Positions 19,990 to 32,344 of a DNA stretch of 64,000 nucleotides are shown here, one piece after another. Position 1 is the first letter of the stretch. The number at the start of each line of letters is the position of its first letter. The notes beneath the pieces were generated by a model. It worked only from the letters and a program-made list of their open reading frames with translations, was not told the origin of the DNA and ran no database searches. The translations under genes and the position numbers were made by a program. Source of the DNA: Nothophaeocryptopus gaeumannii (taxonomy: Eukaryota > Ascomycota > Dothideomycetes > Mycosphaerellales > Mycosphaerellaceae); contig JASISA010000010.1 of NCBI GenBank assembly GCA_031771865.1, positions 992,001-1,056,000 on the forward strand. Reading direction: 5' to 3'.

Positions 19990-22215
19990 ATGGCCCCAAA
20001 GAACAAGAAAGGCGCGCAGCCTAAAGACAGTAAAGACGTCGAAGAGCAGCAAGCGAAACCTCTGCAGGCTGTCATCTTCGCCGACTCATTCGAAACTCGT
20101 TTTAACCCCTTCACACTCGAGCGGCCTAGATGTCTTCTGCCGCTAGCCAACACGCCACTCATCGAGTACACGCTGGAGTTTCTCGCTAGTGCCGGCGCCC
20201 AGGAAGTCATTCTTTACTGCGACAACCACACTGATGTGGTCGAAGAATATCTGAAGTAAGTCGCGACGGCGCTGTGTATTCTCATGGCACAAGGAGAATA
20301 CTGACATGTGCGCAGTCAATCGGAATGGACCAAATCGACTTCGCCTTTCTCATTGGAGATTATTCGCTCTAACTCCAGGTCTGTTGGCGACTGCATGCGC
20401 GACTTGCAATTGAAGGAACGCATTGTGGGCGACTTCATCTCTGTATATGGAGATGTCGTGGCGAACATCAACATTGAGAAAGCTCTAGCAGAGCACCGTG
20501 CGCGCCGACTGAAGAATAAGAGCTCCATCATGACTATGGTGCTCCGCGAGGCCGGAGAGACTCATAGCACTCAGTCCAAATCTCATCGCCGAACCTTCGT
20601 CATCGACTCCGAAAGCAAGCGCTGTGTACACTACGAGCAGCTCCGGCAAAACCAGAACCCGTTGCTTGACATACCTGGCGAAGTGCTGCAAGACCATGTG
20701 GAGCTGGACGTACGCGAAGACCTGATCGACTGTGGAATCGACATTTGCGCACCCGAAGTTCTTATGCAGTATGCCGACAACTTCGACTGGCAACTCCCGC
20801 GACGTGGCTTCCTGTACGGTGTGCTGAAAGACTTCGAGACTTTCGGTCTCACTGTTCACACTCATGTCGTATCGGACGGCTACGCGGCGCGGGTCAAGAA
20901 TCTCCAGGCATTTGATGCTATCAGCAAAGACGTCGTCTCGAGATGGTCATATCCGCTCACGCCAGACAACAATCTAGTCACCGACCAGTCGTTCCAGCTA
21001 TACAAGGGAAACGTCTACAGGGAGAATAACGTCATCCTGGCGAGATCGAGTACCGTCGGACGTCACACTATTCTTGGCAGAGCTACCTACGTGGGTGAGA
21101 ACACGAGCATCACCAACAGCGTCATCGGCAGGAGGTGTATCATCGGGAAACGTGTCAAGATCAATGGGGCGTACATCTGGGACGATGTCCATATTGGAGA
21201 TGACACGGTCATCGAAAAGTCCATCATTGCCAACGGATCCGTAATCGGCAATCAGTGCAGAGTCGAGACTGGGGCCACGATATCATACGGCGCGAAGCTA
21301 ACAGATGGGACAACACTGTCAGGCGACCGTCGCATATCAACACTGAAGCGGAAACGTGGATATGAGGCCGACGAGATTGTGAAGGCGAGCCCAGATCCTC
21401 AAATTGTTGGAAACGATGGCATTGGCTACCACATGGAGCTCGATGACGAAGAAGAAGAGGTCTTAGATGCTTCACTAGTCGTGAGCCTGCAGAACATGGA
21501 CATTACTCTCAGTGATGAAGATGCGATGTCTTCCTTGGACTCAGACGAAGAGACGGAGGATGATGATTCTCAGCATCACCTCACTAGAGACACAACTCGC
21601 AGCGACAGCTTTGCCTCGGCGCACTCTGAGGAAAGCATGATGGCGAAACAGCAAGCAAAAGACTTCCACCATGAAGCAGTTGGCAGTCTTGTCGACGACA
21701 TGGCGAAGGGCAACACACCTGACGACATCCGGACTGAGTTCAAGGCATTGATCTTTGCTGCAAACGCCGATGACAAGACCATCCAACGAGCAACGGCGGC
21801 TGCATTCTCGAAGCGCATCTCGCAGCTTGTAGAAGCTGGCAGTGCCACTAAAGATGCTGTTGCTGAGCTCATACCCAAGTACAGCGAAGTCATCACTGGC
21901 TACGTCAAGAGCGACGAGGAACAAGCGGAGTGGCTCTACCAACTTCAAGCCGACCTCGTGCGTCGGCCACAGGGCGATAAGATCCTTCTGTTTGTCTCGA
22001 ACGCACTCGCGCATAATGATATCTGCGAAGCAGAGGGTTTCGAGATGTGGTGGAACGATCCACGTAGCACATCCTCTCAGCAGCTTTCGGACGTCAGAAG
22101 GGATACTAAGCAGCTGGTGGACATTCTGTGTGCGGAAGAAGAAGACAGCGAGGAGGACGACGATGACGATGATGAAGACGAAGACGAAGACGAAGAAGAT
22201 AGTGATGATGAGTAG
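19990..22215 (+). CDS. gcd6: Translation initiation factor eIF2B subunit epsilon
   Basis: The catalytic subunit of the guanine-nucleotide exchange factor for eIF2, cytosolic, essential for translation initiation and its stress control. Two exons, 19990-20255 and 20316-22215, give 721 aa. The N-terminal nucleotidyltransferase-like domain begins LQAVIFADSFETRFNPFT and includes PRCLLPLANTPLIEYTLEFL. Left-handed beta-helix hexapeptide repeats follow (TVGRHTILGRATYVGENTSI, NSVIGRRCIIGKRVKI). The C-terminal W2/eIF5C domain carries the GDKILLFVSNALAHND and FEMWWNDP motifs. The protein ends in a run of Asp/Glu encoded by near-repetitive GAC, GAT and GAA codons. Length and order match the family. Confidence 0.95.
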
Positions 22216-22836
22216 GCTAGATGAGTTGGTGTATTGCACCACACCCTTTAGCTTCAGCCACAATGTGTACCTACCCCAAACCGCGGGAGGCATCCCATTC
22301 AGTGCGACGGCGGCATATTTGCGAGACATGGAATGTAGATGAATGTTCCTGAGGCACCTCAGTGCCGCACATGATGACTCTTGTCTCCAAAGCGGAAGGT
22401 GAACGACAAACGGCTTTGTTCTTCATGCACCGAACGCGCGTGCACGGGCTCTTTGGTAGCCTTCGGCTCCGCGCCGAGCCGTCCGGGCCGTTGGCCGTTT
22501 ACCGTTCACGCTCCATGTAACGACCCTCGCTCGTCATTCGCATTTACTCAGCTGCCACCACCTCTGAGCCTGACTGCTCTGTTTCGACATCTGTCTGCCT
22601 TACCGAACATTCTCGTCCAGTGTGCATCCGACTGTCCGAGAAGCTGCTGAGACTTCGTACACTTGCTTGCCCTCGCCATCGAACACCGAAACCCCGCCGA
22701 TTGCCGCAAGACAGCTGCGAGTCAGTGTCGCACGCGAAGCCTCCGCCGCCGCAGCACCACCATCTCACTGCCTCCTTCCTCAATCTCCTCTCCTCCACCG
22801 ACCAGGCAGTCGAGTCCACAGTCCAGCTGGCATCGT
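22216..22836. promoter_or_regulatory. Upstream region of the RBR ligase gene
   Basis: This 620-bp spacer has C+T-rich leader-like sequence in its second half. Frames upstream of ATG 22837 stay open into the gene, but their composition does not look like protein. No separate gene is supported. Confidence 0.4.
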
Positions 22837-24698
22837 ATGCCTCCGACCACGCGCAAGAGAAAGGCCGACAGTATTACTACCACCTCTGCCACCCCAGATC
22901 AGCTGCCATCCCGCAAGGCCACCAAGACAGCACACAAAGAAGGCGCGCTCGTCGAGGGTGCGCCGGCAACCCCCCAAACACTCGCATCTGATAAGCCGGC
23001 ATCCATGGACTCCGAAGATGAGTTTGGTAGCGTCGTCTCTAGCGAGGATATCGCCATGGACGATGACAGCAGCGTCAACTTCGGCGCCGCAGGTGAGTAC
23101 TCCTTCCGGCATGCCGATCATGTGATGGGTTGGACATGGGACGACCAGATAGACTGACTCGATCGGCAATAGACTCGGACATCGAGATCGAAGACGACTT
23201 CCAAGACGACGCATTCGACACACAGAAGGACGACCTGAAACCACAGAAGAAGGCCTTCGAGGTCGATTACAACGTGTACAGTCCCAAAGACATCCAGGAA
23301 CAGCAGGACCGACAGATCGCGGAAGTCGCGAACTTACTCGAGCAACCACACGAAGCGACAGGGATATTACTACGATATGGCAAGTGGAACAAAGAGCGTG
23401 TCATCGAGCAGTATATGGACAATCAAGAAGAGATACTCGATAAGGCGGGGTTGGGTCAGGACTTACAGCGGGATCCGCCTCGGGTTGACACTATCGACGG
23501 ATTTGTTTGTGACATCTGTTGCGAGGATGAGCCTGGACTTCAGAGCTTCGCCATGAAGTGCGGCCACCGGTTCTGCGTCAACTGCTACCGGCAATACCTT
23601 TCACAAAAGATCCGCGAAGAGGGAGAGGCTGCTCGGATCAAGTGCCCTGGCGATGGCTGCAACAACATTGTGGACGCCAAATCACTGGAGCTCTTGGTCC
23701 CGTCAGAACTCAAGGATCGCTACCAGGAGCTGCTCACGCGCACCTACGTGGACGACAAGGAGAATCTGAAGTGGTGCCCAGCACCCGAATGCATATATGC
23801 CGTCGAGTGCGCTGTCAAGAAGCGTGACCTGAACCGGATTGTGCCGACTGTTCATTGCGACTGCAAGCACGCCTTCTGCTTTGGCTGCACACTCACAGAC
23901 CACCAACCGTGCCCATGCTCACTGGTGAAGCGGTGGCTCAAGAAGTGCGAGGACGACTCCGAGACCGCGAATTGGATATCAGCCAATACGAAAGAGTGCC
24001 CGAAGTGTAATAGTACTATCGAGAAGAACGGCGGATGCAACCACATGACGTGCAGAAAGTGCCGCAACGAGTTCTGTTGGATGTGCATGGGCGTTTGGTC
24101 GGAACATGGTACCAGCTGGTACAACTGCAATCGATTCGAGGAGAAGAGCGGTACGGATGCTCGAGATGCTCAAGCCAAGAGTCGGCAGAGCCTGGAGCGT
24201 TATCTCCACTACTACAACCGCTACGCCAACCACGAGCAGTCCGCGCGCCTCGACAAGGACATCTTCCACAAGACGGAGAAGAAGATGCAACTGCTTCAGA
24301 ACCAGTCTGGCCTGTCTTGGATTGAAGTGCAGTTCCTGGAGAACGCCAGCCACGCTCTGCAACAGTGCCGTCAAACACTCAAGTGGACGTACGCATTCGC
24401 ATACTATCTCGCGCGCAACAACCAGACTGAGATCTTCGAAGATAATCAGAAGGATCTGGAAATGGCTGTCGAGGCGCTGTCTGAGATGTTCGAGAAGCCC
24501 ACCGAGCAACTTGCAAGCCTGAAGGTCGAGATGATGGACAAGACGTCGTACTGCCAGAAGCGGCGAGTATTGCTGCTGGACGACACGGCGAAGAACCTGA
24601 AAGATGGTGAGCCCAACCCCGCGGGCAGCTCTCTCGCCGTTCCAAGCGCACTAACAAAGTGGGTAGGCAACTGGGAGTTTAATGTGCACTTTAACTAG
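22837..24698 (+). CDS. Ariadne-family RBR E3 ubiquitin ligase
   Basis: A RING-between-RING ligase that passes ubiquitin through a catalytic cysteine to substrates. Exons 22837-23092, 23173-24606 and 24667-24698 give 573 aa. The N-terminus is acidic (SDIEIEDDFQDDAFD). RING1 starts at about residue 198 (CDICCEDEP, then CGHRFCVNCY). The IBR follows (LKWCPAPEC, then CKHAFCFGC). RING2 (ECPKCNSTIEKNGGCNHMTC) carries the likely catalytic Cys374. The ariadne helical domain fills the rest. The last intron is 60 nt without a stop, so retention would also give an open frame. The spliced end (KDGNWEFNV) fits the family better. ATG 22837 is chosen because upstream in-frame sequence looks like leader. Confidence 0.93.
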
Positions 24699-25054
24699 AA
24701 TCAGGGTCCGCAGCAGCAGTCGAAGGCAGGCCGGGCCCAAGAGGTAGTCAAACCAAGACGACGCCTTCGATCGAAAATACGCGCCGCACTCGGACGTGGA
24801 AGGTGCAGCGAAAGAACCTCCGACCATGCAGTCCGAATGTCGTCCAATGCTCCAGCGTCAGTCGGTGTTCCATAACTTGGTACGAGACTATATGTTGTCT
24901 CGGCGCTGAGGCTCCTGTTTCACATGCATATCATCTCACACTTCTTGTATTCTCATCTAGAGCATATTGGCGTCTCGGTTCTGGAGGTGGCATTGGGATG
25001 GGCTTTCTTTCACTATGGCGAATGCGTGGAGCGGGTCTCGAATGACCCATCACG

Positions 25055-25080
25055 ACTACTACTTCTACTACTACTACTAC
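25055..25080. repeat. (CTA)n trinucleotide run
   Basis: A short interrupted array of ACT/CTA units downstream of the RBR ligase gene, in non-coding sequence. Confidence 0.7.
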
Positions 25081-28000
25081 ATGAGGGACTTTTCGTTGGG
25101 GGCTCCTTCTGCCATTCGTGGCGCGAAATATGACGATTGTGATGGGGCAGGAGCTGTAGATTATTTTAGTCTGCTGATGTTTACTCGCTCCGATATATCA
25201 GAACAGACTTCTACATAGTAGTTGACAACGACTGGCTTTCGAATGATTTAAAATTTTATGTGCCGCTGTGGTCTACGTTTCTGTTTCTTCGGCTTAGAGA
25301 TGGCTTGCCGTGATTCACTGCCGATTCGCCTGTCATTCATGTGAAAGGGGGCCGTGATCACTCATCATCAACTTGCCTTCGCATGAAGTGCCACTTCAGA
25401 CAGACAAGCTTGTCGCTCCCTTCCCGGTATGGCACATCAGTAGGCAGTCATTCAACGTCATCGTCGTTACCGTCGTCACTCTCAAAGCCTCTACGGCAAA
25501 TGCGGTATTCATTGCCCGTGCCTCGAACCTTGGAGTGGCAAAAAATACCTCTGTTTGCCGTAGGGAGGGCAGCCGGGCATAGGACAGTGGCAACACATCA
25601 CCCATGTTCTTTTCTCGTGCTCGCCGTCGTCACTGTCGTCATAAGGGGATGCGAATGGGGAGTTTGCCATTCCACTTACCGCCGTCGTCATTGTCGTCAT
25701 GTGGTGGAGGGCTGAGAAGGGGTAGCGGGTATGGATTAGTTGATGCAGTGGGTTGGGGAGGGAGGGCGAGGGTCTACCCTCCTAGTGTTCTGTTCTGTTG
25801 ATGGGCAAGTCGTCACGGTGTTTTCTTGGACGTCGCTGTGACGTCCGACGTCTTGACAAGCCTTTTGAACCTGGGACTTCACGTCATTGTTTACGTCGTT
25901 TGCTCTATTTCTGAAGTCGGTCAATGTGGTCCGCTTCATCAATTCCCTCGTTCGTTCGTGTATCTTTCTCCTTTCCTTGTACGGTGGTATGTGGTCGCCC
26001 TCCTTGTGTAGGTCCACTTCGGTTTTCAAGCATCCCCTGAGGCAGGGAATTAGACAAGTCCTTTCGCGGTACGATTGCGTAGCTCCCTATTCCCTATGGA
26101 TAGCTTCATTTTTCCTCGGCGGTTCTATCCAGGCGGTGTGGAGTCTGCAGACGTCACTGTTGCCACTTTGAAGTAGGGATATGGGGGGTGTGGTGCCAGT
26201 GGAGACCGTCATCTTTCAGCGGCGAGCAAAGCGGACGTCATGGTTACCAGAGAGCGAGGTCTTCTTCCGCCCATTGTCCGTTCTCGGTGCCGGCTCAAAG
26301 GTCGAATGGCTCTTTCGAGTAAAGATAGCGAGAGCGAGAGAGAGGGATCCTATGCGGCTTACGTCTGCTCAGAGATACAAACGTCGTCACCACGACAACG
26401 ATGTTGACAAGCAGCATGGGTGCCATGTTGGCTGTGCCGTACACCGAGTATGCCCTCGCTATGCGAGTTGAGTCTTCAATGTTCTCAACCAACTTTTCAG
26501 TTGGTGCGAAGTCAGCGGAGCAAGCAGAGTGAATGTGACTGCTTTCGCTTTTCGTCACTCTTCTGCAGGTACATCGAGGGCAGCATCAAGCCTATTCCTA
26601 ACCTGTAGGCAAACATGCGAACGATGAGTATGGGATACACCCTCGCTCGCAGCCCTCGTCCTCATCCCAGCAAACAGTCGTCATGTCCCAGGCAATCGAG
26701 TACCGGTAACTTGTATCTGTCAAGGTCAGGGAGCAGCGTTGGCGTACAAGGCTGAGAAGAGGTTCCTCGAGGCCGGAAATTGATGTTCTGGTACCTCTCA
26801 GATCCACCAGATGGTGTCAGTGGGAGTCAGCGGTGGTGTCTCCTTGATCGTGGACCTGGTCAACAGGACAAACGACCCGGTGAAGTGTATTTTGGGCCTT
26901 GCAGAGGGCGAGGGAGGCAGACAGGCTTCGAGGAAAGCCGTAGTGTGCCCCACTTCTTCGAGAGGGCAGTTGAGCGAGCCAACTGCAGCGGAGGAGGAAG
27001 GGGTGTTGGTATTGGGGGCCAGGTGGCCGTTGTGGTTCCCGGGGATGTCTGGCTTGATATTTAGCAAGGCTGGGAAGAGCCACGGAGGTTAAGCGAGACC
27101 CCGACCGTGGTAAGCAAGGGGCAAGGAGCCCTGTAAATGAAGCTTTTATAGAGTGCATATGGCTTCCTTGCCCTTTCATATGTCCTGGTCTTGACATTCT
27201 CAAGGTCCCATGCAGGCTGACAAGCGTTTTCATCCGGTGCTTGTTGCAATCTGAGTTTTTCTGGAAGACGAGGGCGACAGCGGTCCTGGTCCTCAGAGAC
27301 ATCATCACGCATGAACTTAGTGATAGCCAGCGCTCATTGAGATAGATGCAGTTTCGCAAAGTTCGTGAAGTCACGGTAAAGACGGCGAAGAGCAGAATGA
27401 CAAAGTTCTAAAGCGGTCTCGCATCGCGGCGAGTGGGCACAGATGTCGCGCAGCAATCAAGCTGAGTTCTGTACCCGATTGTGCAGCTGTAGCGGAAAGC
27501 GCCTTGCAGAGGATTCCTATCTTGACATCGCCAATGTGTTGTTTGGCGGTGCGGCACAGTCCGGGGCGCTTGCACCACATGTTGTCTTTAGCGTGAGTGA
27601 AGTCGATCTTCTTTTGCGTCTCGACTTGCCCCAAATGCTTCCATTCTCTTCGTATTCCAGGAGGCCTGCCAATGTGCCCGGTTCTATACCGCATCGGGTA
27701 GCTTCTGCGGCTCCAGTAACATGTCAGACGAAGTCTGTTTGCGCCGCACGTGTTGTTACACACACAGGGCTTCAAGGATAGCCGGTCGTGACCCGCGAGA
27801 GCAGAATGTCGTCCACTCGCGTTGAGGAGGGAGTTCTTTGTATCAACTTCATTTTCTCCTCATGCATGACCAGCAAACTTCGCCGACAGCTTACCAGTCT
27901 GACTCCTCTTTCGTTCGAAAACTCCTCACCGTCTTGTCGCCACCCGAGGGTTGTTGCGGTCGACCATGCTTGATGCCAATACGTTGTCGCCTGACTGGTG

Positions 28001-29346
28001 AGTTTGGTTGATAGAGTTGGCAGATGTCACTGCGTCGCTGAGGGTGCCGTCACACAATGCTCCCTTCCTCTAGGGAAACCATTGCCGTAGCGATCCTAGG
28101 GCCCCGGCCTTCTCGAAGCGTTCCACGCATCTCTAGCGAGTGTCTGTGCGCAACGGGCGGACAATGGGCCTCCCAGGCACCTCTACGACCTTCCTTCATT
28201 CACCTACCTACTGCCCAAGGCGCTGGCACGCCCGCCCGCCCGTGCCCCGTTGTTTATATCGCATGTATTCACGTACGCTTGCTTGGGCCATCTTGCATGT
28301 GACGGCGGCTGAGTTGCACATCAATATGCGTCTACCCGCAATCTGTCTACTATCTTTCATTCACTTACTCACAGGGAGCACAAAGGTCACAAAGCTGCAC
28401 ACATGCCACTTTGATTTCTTCGAGGAACCAGCACCCTGCATTCTATAGAGCTTGTCTCTCGTGGTTTCCTGCCTCCTTTCCCCCATACCAGCGGCCAGGG
28501 ACCCAAGATCGTAGTGTCGATCGTACAGCTCATTTTACCTTGCATCAGTGAACCACCGGCTCCTCGGTGCCAAAAAGCCCGATCATATCAACACTTCTGA
28601 ACGTTGTCGTTTGCCCGTCACGCTGCTTATTAAGCTGTCAATATTCTCCTGCAAGAATTGATTGTAGTTGTTGTAGTTAAAAAGGGAGGTTAACAACACT
28701 CGGTGTTCAGCGTGAGCGTTCGGCTTTTTTGTCACCGAGGCGACCGGTCCCAAGATGTGTAGAGAAGTAGATAGCTTTGACTTTGGCATCCAGTGACAGG
28801 CTCCTGGCCTCATTTGCAGATCATTCTGCTGGATGTGGGCTTTCCACACTGGCGCTGAATCTGAATCCGCAGGACCGAGTCCCTACTTACCCGCGCACTC
28901 TCTTGACTCAGCCTGCCCTATCGCAAATGCTCAGGTGGTATAACAGTGACTGCGCGTAATAAAGTAGTCTCGTTCCGTAAGTGTAGCTGTCGAAACAGCG
29001 CAGCCCTTCATCCAGTGATTTGATTTCTCGATTCGTAAAACGTCAAGTAAATCGCCAGTTTGTCACGATGGACAACTTTGTCTTCGGTGTTGACACTCGC
29101 GAGTGTCATACCAGAACATCATTTTTCCGGACAGTCCGATAGTTGTTGTCGCTCTCACGAGCTCCGGTACGGATTTCGACCCCAGACAAGGGAAAACATA
29201 TCCAGTCTCGGGTCCGAGGAAGAAGGGTATTCTGCTCGGGGTAGTCGTCCAGAAGAGGAAGCACTCGTCCGAGCCTTCTTACAGCCTCCAGTCATAAGCG
29301 ACTGACCTCCTGAGGATGTTGCCCCCTGTCGACAAGCTGTTTAAGT

Positions 29347-29422
29347 CTAAATGCTCAAATCGGCTGTGTGGTTCCCGGGATTATTTTTGAGTTCCCAAGG
29401 ATACCAGCGGTTAACCTGCAGG
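29347..29422 (-). repeat. Dispersed repeat copy B (inverted partner at 2,175-2,251)
   Basis: 76 bases matching 2,175-2,251 in reverse orientation, with 38 identical bases at one end and about 25 at the other. The flanks of the two copies are no longer clearly alignable. Confidence 0.75.
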
Positions 29423-30680
29423 TGTTAGAGGGTGTGTCAGCTCGCGATAGCAGCGTCTACGCGATCTTGTGCGTTAAACTTCCCGCATCGCGGTCGGATG
29501 ATATATTTGAGCTTTCGCCTGACGGGTATCTGTCGGTCACCTTTCATAGTGTAGATCGGGAAGCAGGTTGTGATTGCTTCTTAGGATACTGTAAGACCTC
29601 GCGGAGATCGCGGGTGGAAGCACCGCTGGCTTGAGAAGCTCGTGAACGTCTCATTCTACGCTGTCGCGATAGACGTGTTGATATGCAGTCGGCGAGATCG
29701 CCATCTGCTGATGTGAGGCGAAGTGTTCAGTTCGTCCAGTAGTCAAGTTCGGTTCGAACGTCACGAACATCGCCCTTCGCGTCGAGGAACAGCCGGAATG
29801 AGCGCACCCTAGAAAATGATCCACCTTCGCCAGCGTGGATTACGAGCCATGGTGACGGATTTGGTATGTGTACTCTGAACCCGGTAGAGAACGTGAGTTT
29901 TGAGACGCACTCCACGCATCTCAGAAGTTTAATGCCCGCTGCCGGCGTTTACGCATCGACGCAAAGAGTCGCCCTGCGTGTTTGAGAATCTGCCGGCCGA
30001 TCACATATCTAACATTGTTAAATTGGTTGTTCATAAAGCCCAGACTGATCGTCCAGAAGTCGAAATCAACCTCTGTGTTTCTGCAACACATCTCCACCAG
30101 CTCCACTTCATTCGCTTTCATACACTTGGCTCCATTAATCGCAACAATGTGCTCAACAACGATGCTCGATGTCTCTGTCAACTTCGACCCGAAGCATGGA
30201 GAGCCTGTTCAAGTCTCTGGTCTTGGGATCCTGCCAGCCGTGAGCCACAATCTCTCAAAAGACGCCATTACCATGTCGGATTGCTGCGCCTTCGCTCACT
30301 GCGGACAATTCCACAAGACAAAGATGGCTATGGCTGGGTGTTCCAGAAAGACCTCCAGTGGATGCGTCAGAGGTCGCGACGCTCGCAAGATCACGATATG
30401 ATAATGGTCCACGATAAGCTGCGGGAGCCCAGCATGCCGGCAGCTAGAACCAGACCGATGAGCTTGGATCGCAACACCGGGGAAGAGAACTAGGTTAGCA
30501 GACAGATCGGATGAGGTGGAAATTCTCCGAAAGCAGCAGGAATCCTTCAAGCCATTCCGTGGATTCCACGCGCGAGTACCGTGGATCGTACAGCATCCAA
30601 GCAACGCCTTCGACCTTCCGACTGGACTCGGAGAAGGTACCGAGGAATAGCTCATGGTGAGAAGGCCAAAAAGCGACTAC

Positions 30681-31112
30681 TCAATTCTCCAACGACCACT
30701 GCCACCACCTCGCCTCATTACACGCGACTGTCAGGATGCCCCGCCGCGCTCCCGAACTATTGAAGCAGGCGCGCTCACAATATCGCTGGGCACTCGCCAG
30801 GCTGGAGTAGCTCACCAGCGGCGTGAAGATGCAGTTCTCAATGATCTGCATCTTCGCCAGCTTGCCAGTCACCAAGGCCCAGCAGCCAGTGTCGAAGAAG
30901 TAGGCGTTAAGGGTGCAGGTTTCCTCGGAGAAGAAGACGCCGGAATACTCATCGCGTATCTGTTTGCAGACGCGGATGAGAGTGGGTTTGCGGAAGCTGT
31001 TGGCGAAGCGGAGGAGGTCATCCTGAACGACCTGGTCGTAGATTTGGTTGCGCAGCTCGGGTGGGAGCCCGAGGAAAGGCGGAAGCGAGGGCGCTTGGAT
31101 AGCGGGCATCAT
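30681..31112 (-). CDS. Small F-box-like (AN11006-like) hypothetical protein
   Basis: A 143-aa single-exon ORF. Its N-terminal motif LGLPPELRNQIYDQVV, followed by LIRVCKQIRDEYSGVFF, is the hallmark of a large, poorly characterised Dothideomycete family often labelled F-box-like or 2EXR. Members are usually longer (250-400 aa), so this one may be truncated by the stop at 30681 or may continue through an unrecognised intron. Two decayed relatives lie at about 38.9-39.6 kb and 39.8-40.4 kb on the same strand. A plus-strand frame overlapping the same region looks like a shadow. Confidence 0.6.
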   Translation of the reverse strand: MMPAIQAPSLPPFLGLPPELRNQIYDQVVQDDLLRFANSFRKPTLIRVCKQIRDEYSGVFFSEETCTLNAYFFDTGCWALVTGKLAKMQIIENCIFTPLVSYSSLASAQRYCERACFNSSGARRGILTVACNEARWWQWSLEN

Positions 31113-31711
31113 GGCATCGTCAGCGGGAACAGGCCGGGATTGTACTGTATATATTGTATATTATTGTTGACGGGTACGGAGACGTTGTCGAACCGGGCGA
31201 CAGCGCACGAGGCGAGTCAGGATGATGGATGGTGTTTCAAGGTGTATGATATTCGACGTTTCGTTGCAATTAGTCAAGCGCTTGGTCGTGACTTCCAGCC
31301 ACCAGTCGTCCCCAGCCTCTTTCCTTGCCCACGCGAACCACCAGGCTAAGCCGCCCAACTCGGGCAGGCACTCGATCTCGCACCTTCTGCCACTGTCGCA
31401 CTCTCACACTGACACGCCTTCCAACTGTACATTGCTGTCGCTCGTTGGTATACATATTATTTCTGGAGCAAAAGAAACGGGACGACCAAAGTATCTCTCG
31501 GGATGCCCCGCAGCGCGTAGCAACCGCAACCAACAACCAACATCATCTTGCCGCAACCAACGACAACATCCCGGCCACAGCAACGCGAAATACACTCTGC
31601 TCAAGAAAAGAGCTTCCTCTCACCGTTGCCCGCACGCGTGTACGCACGTCTCGCCGCTGCTGATCTCCGGTCAAACTCGAGTGCCTCCACCTCCACAAGA
31701 TCATCGGCGCG
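31113..31711. other. Divergent spacer
   Basis: This spacer separates the F-box-like ORF (-) from the single-pass membrane protein gene (+). Sequence near 31.4-31.7 kb is C/A-rich, like a fungal leader. No other gene is seen. Confidence 0.4.
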
Positions 31712-32344
31712 ATGCCGGTGCTTCCGCGCAGCAACAGCACACCCCAAGACACACGCATACTCGACTCACGGCAAGAACGACACCTACCAAACCTCAACCT
31801 CCGCAATGCCGCCGCAAATGCCGTGCACACCATACAACATCTCAAGCGAACGATATTACCGCGCCAATCGGGCAGTACCGTTGTAGCGATACCCACACAA
31901 TACGAAGGCATCAATGCAGGACCTTCGCCCGGCGCAGTCGCAGGCATAGTCCTTGGCTCTGTAGCAGGCTTTCTGCTCTTGCTATGGCTTCTTTGGATAT
32001 TGAGTAGCGGGTCGGGCTTCATCCGAGCAACAAACCTGACGGAGGAGGATGTAGTCGTACGTCGGAGAAGCAGGAGTCGCGCGACAAGAAGATCTCGGAG
32101 GACAGAAATGACGAGTAGAAGTCCTCGGAGGGAGAGAATCATCAGACAAGAACGGATAATTCGAGACAGCGTCCCTCCTCCACGAGAACCGAGCCGGATA
32201 CGAGAAACAATCGTGGAAGAAAGAAGCGTTCCAGAACGGAGAGTGGAAGGCGACGATATCGTGGAAGTCATTGAGGAGCATTCGAGCATAGGTGTACCGC
32301 CGCCTAGGAGGCAGAGTCGAAGGAGTAGTGCTGGATACAGGTAA
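31712..32344 (+). CDS. Single-pass membrane protein with Arg/Ser-rich tail, function unknown
   Basis: A 210-aa protein. A polar N-terminal region is followed by PSPGAVAGIVLGSVAGF and a strongly hydrophobic segment (about residues 74-98). The tail is very basic, rich in RRSRSR and RRERII, and ends in a mixed acidic/basic stretch (VEVIEEHSSIGVPPPRR). The layout resembles fungal single-pass proteins with a small outer domain and a cytoplasmic Arg-rich tail. No signal peptide is clear. A donor-like GTAAGC begins at the last codon and an acceptor lies about 130 bases on; splicing there would still give Arg then stop. I do not know its role. Confidence 0.65.
   Translation: MPVLPRSNSTPQDTRILDSRQERHLPNLNLRNAAANAVHTIQHLKRTILPRQSGSTVVAIPTQYEGINAGPSPGAVAGIVLGSVAGFLLLLWLLWILSSGSGFIRATNLTEEDVVVRRRSRSRATRRSRRTEMTSRSPRRERIIRQERIIRDSVPPPREPSRIRETIVEERSVPERRVEGDDIVEVIEEHSSIGVPPPRRQSRRSSAGYR

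Larger units (their letters stand above)
24699..30680. other. Six-kilobase region with no recognisable gene
   Basis: Frames of 60-185 codons overlap on both strands, and none shows a domain, a convincing start or a consistent intron pattern. A few minus-strand frames between 25.7 and 27.8 kb have plausible composition (for example a hydrophobic stretch at about 26.4 kb) but cannot be joined into a model with confidence. Repeated TCGTC/CGTCAT-like sequence occurs around 25.4-25.7 kb. A (CTA)n run is at 25,055-25,080 and a dispersed-repeat copy at 29,347-29,422. Possibilities include a fast-evolving orphan gene, a non-coding RNA locus or decayed sequence. Confidence 0.45.

Noticed and set aside
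26798..27374. Overlapping minus-strand frames of 89 and 185 codons
   Set aside because: Neither has a known motif or a supported intron model; recorded only as part of the gene-poor region.
29978..30493. Plus-strand frame starting MFENLPADHISNIVKLVV as an F-box protein
   Set aside because: The start is GTG, upstream frames have stops, and nothing after the first 15 residues resembles the family.
30654..31349. 231-codon plus-strand frame
   Set aside because: The minus-strand frame over the same bases carries recognisable F-box-like family motifs, and the plus frame has none.
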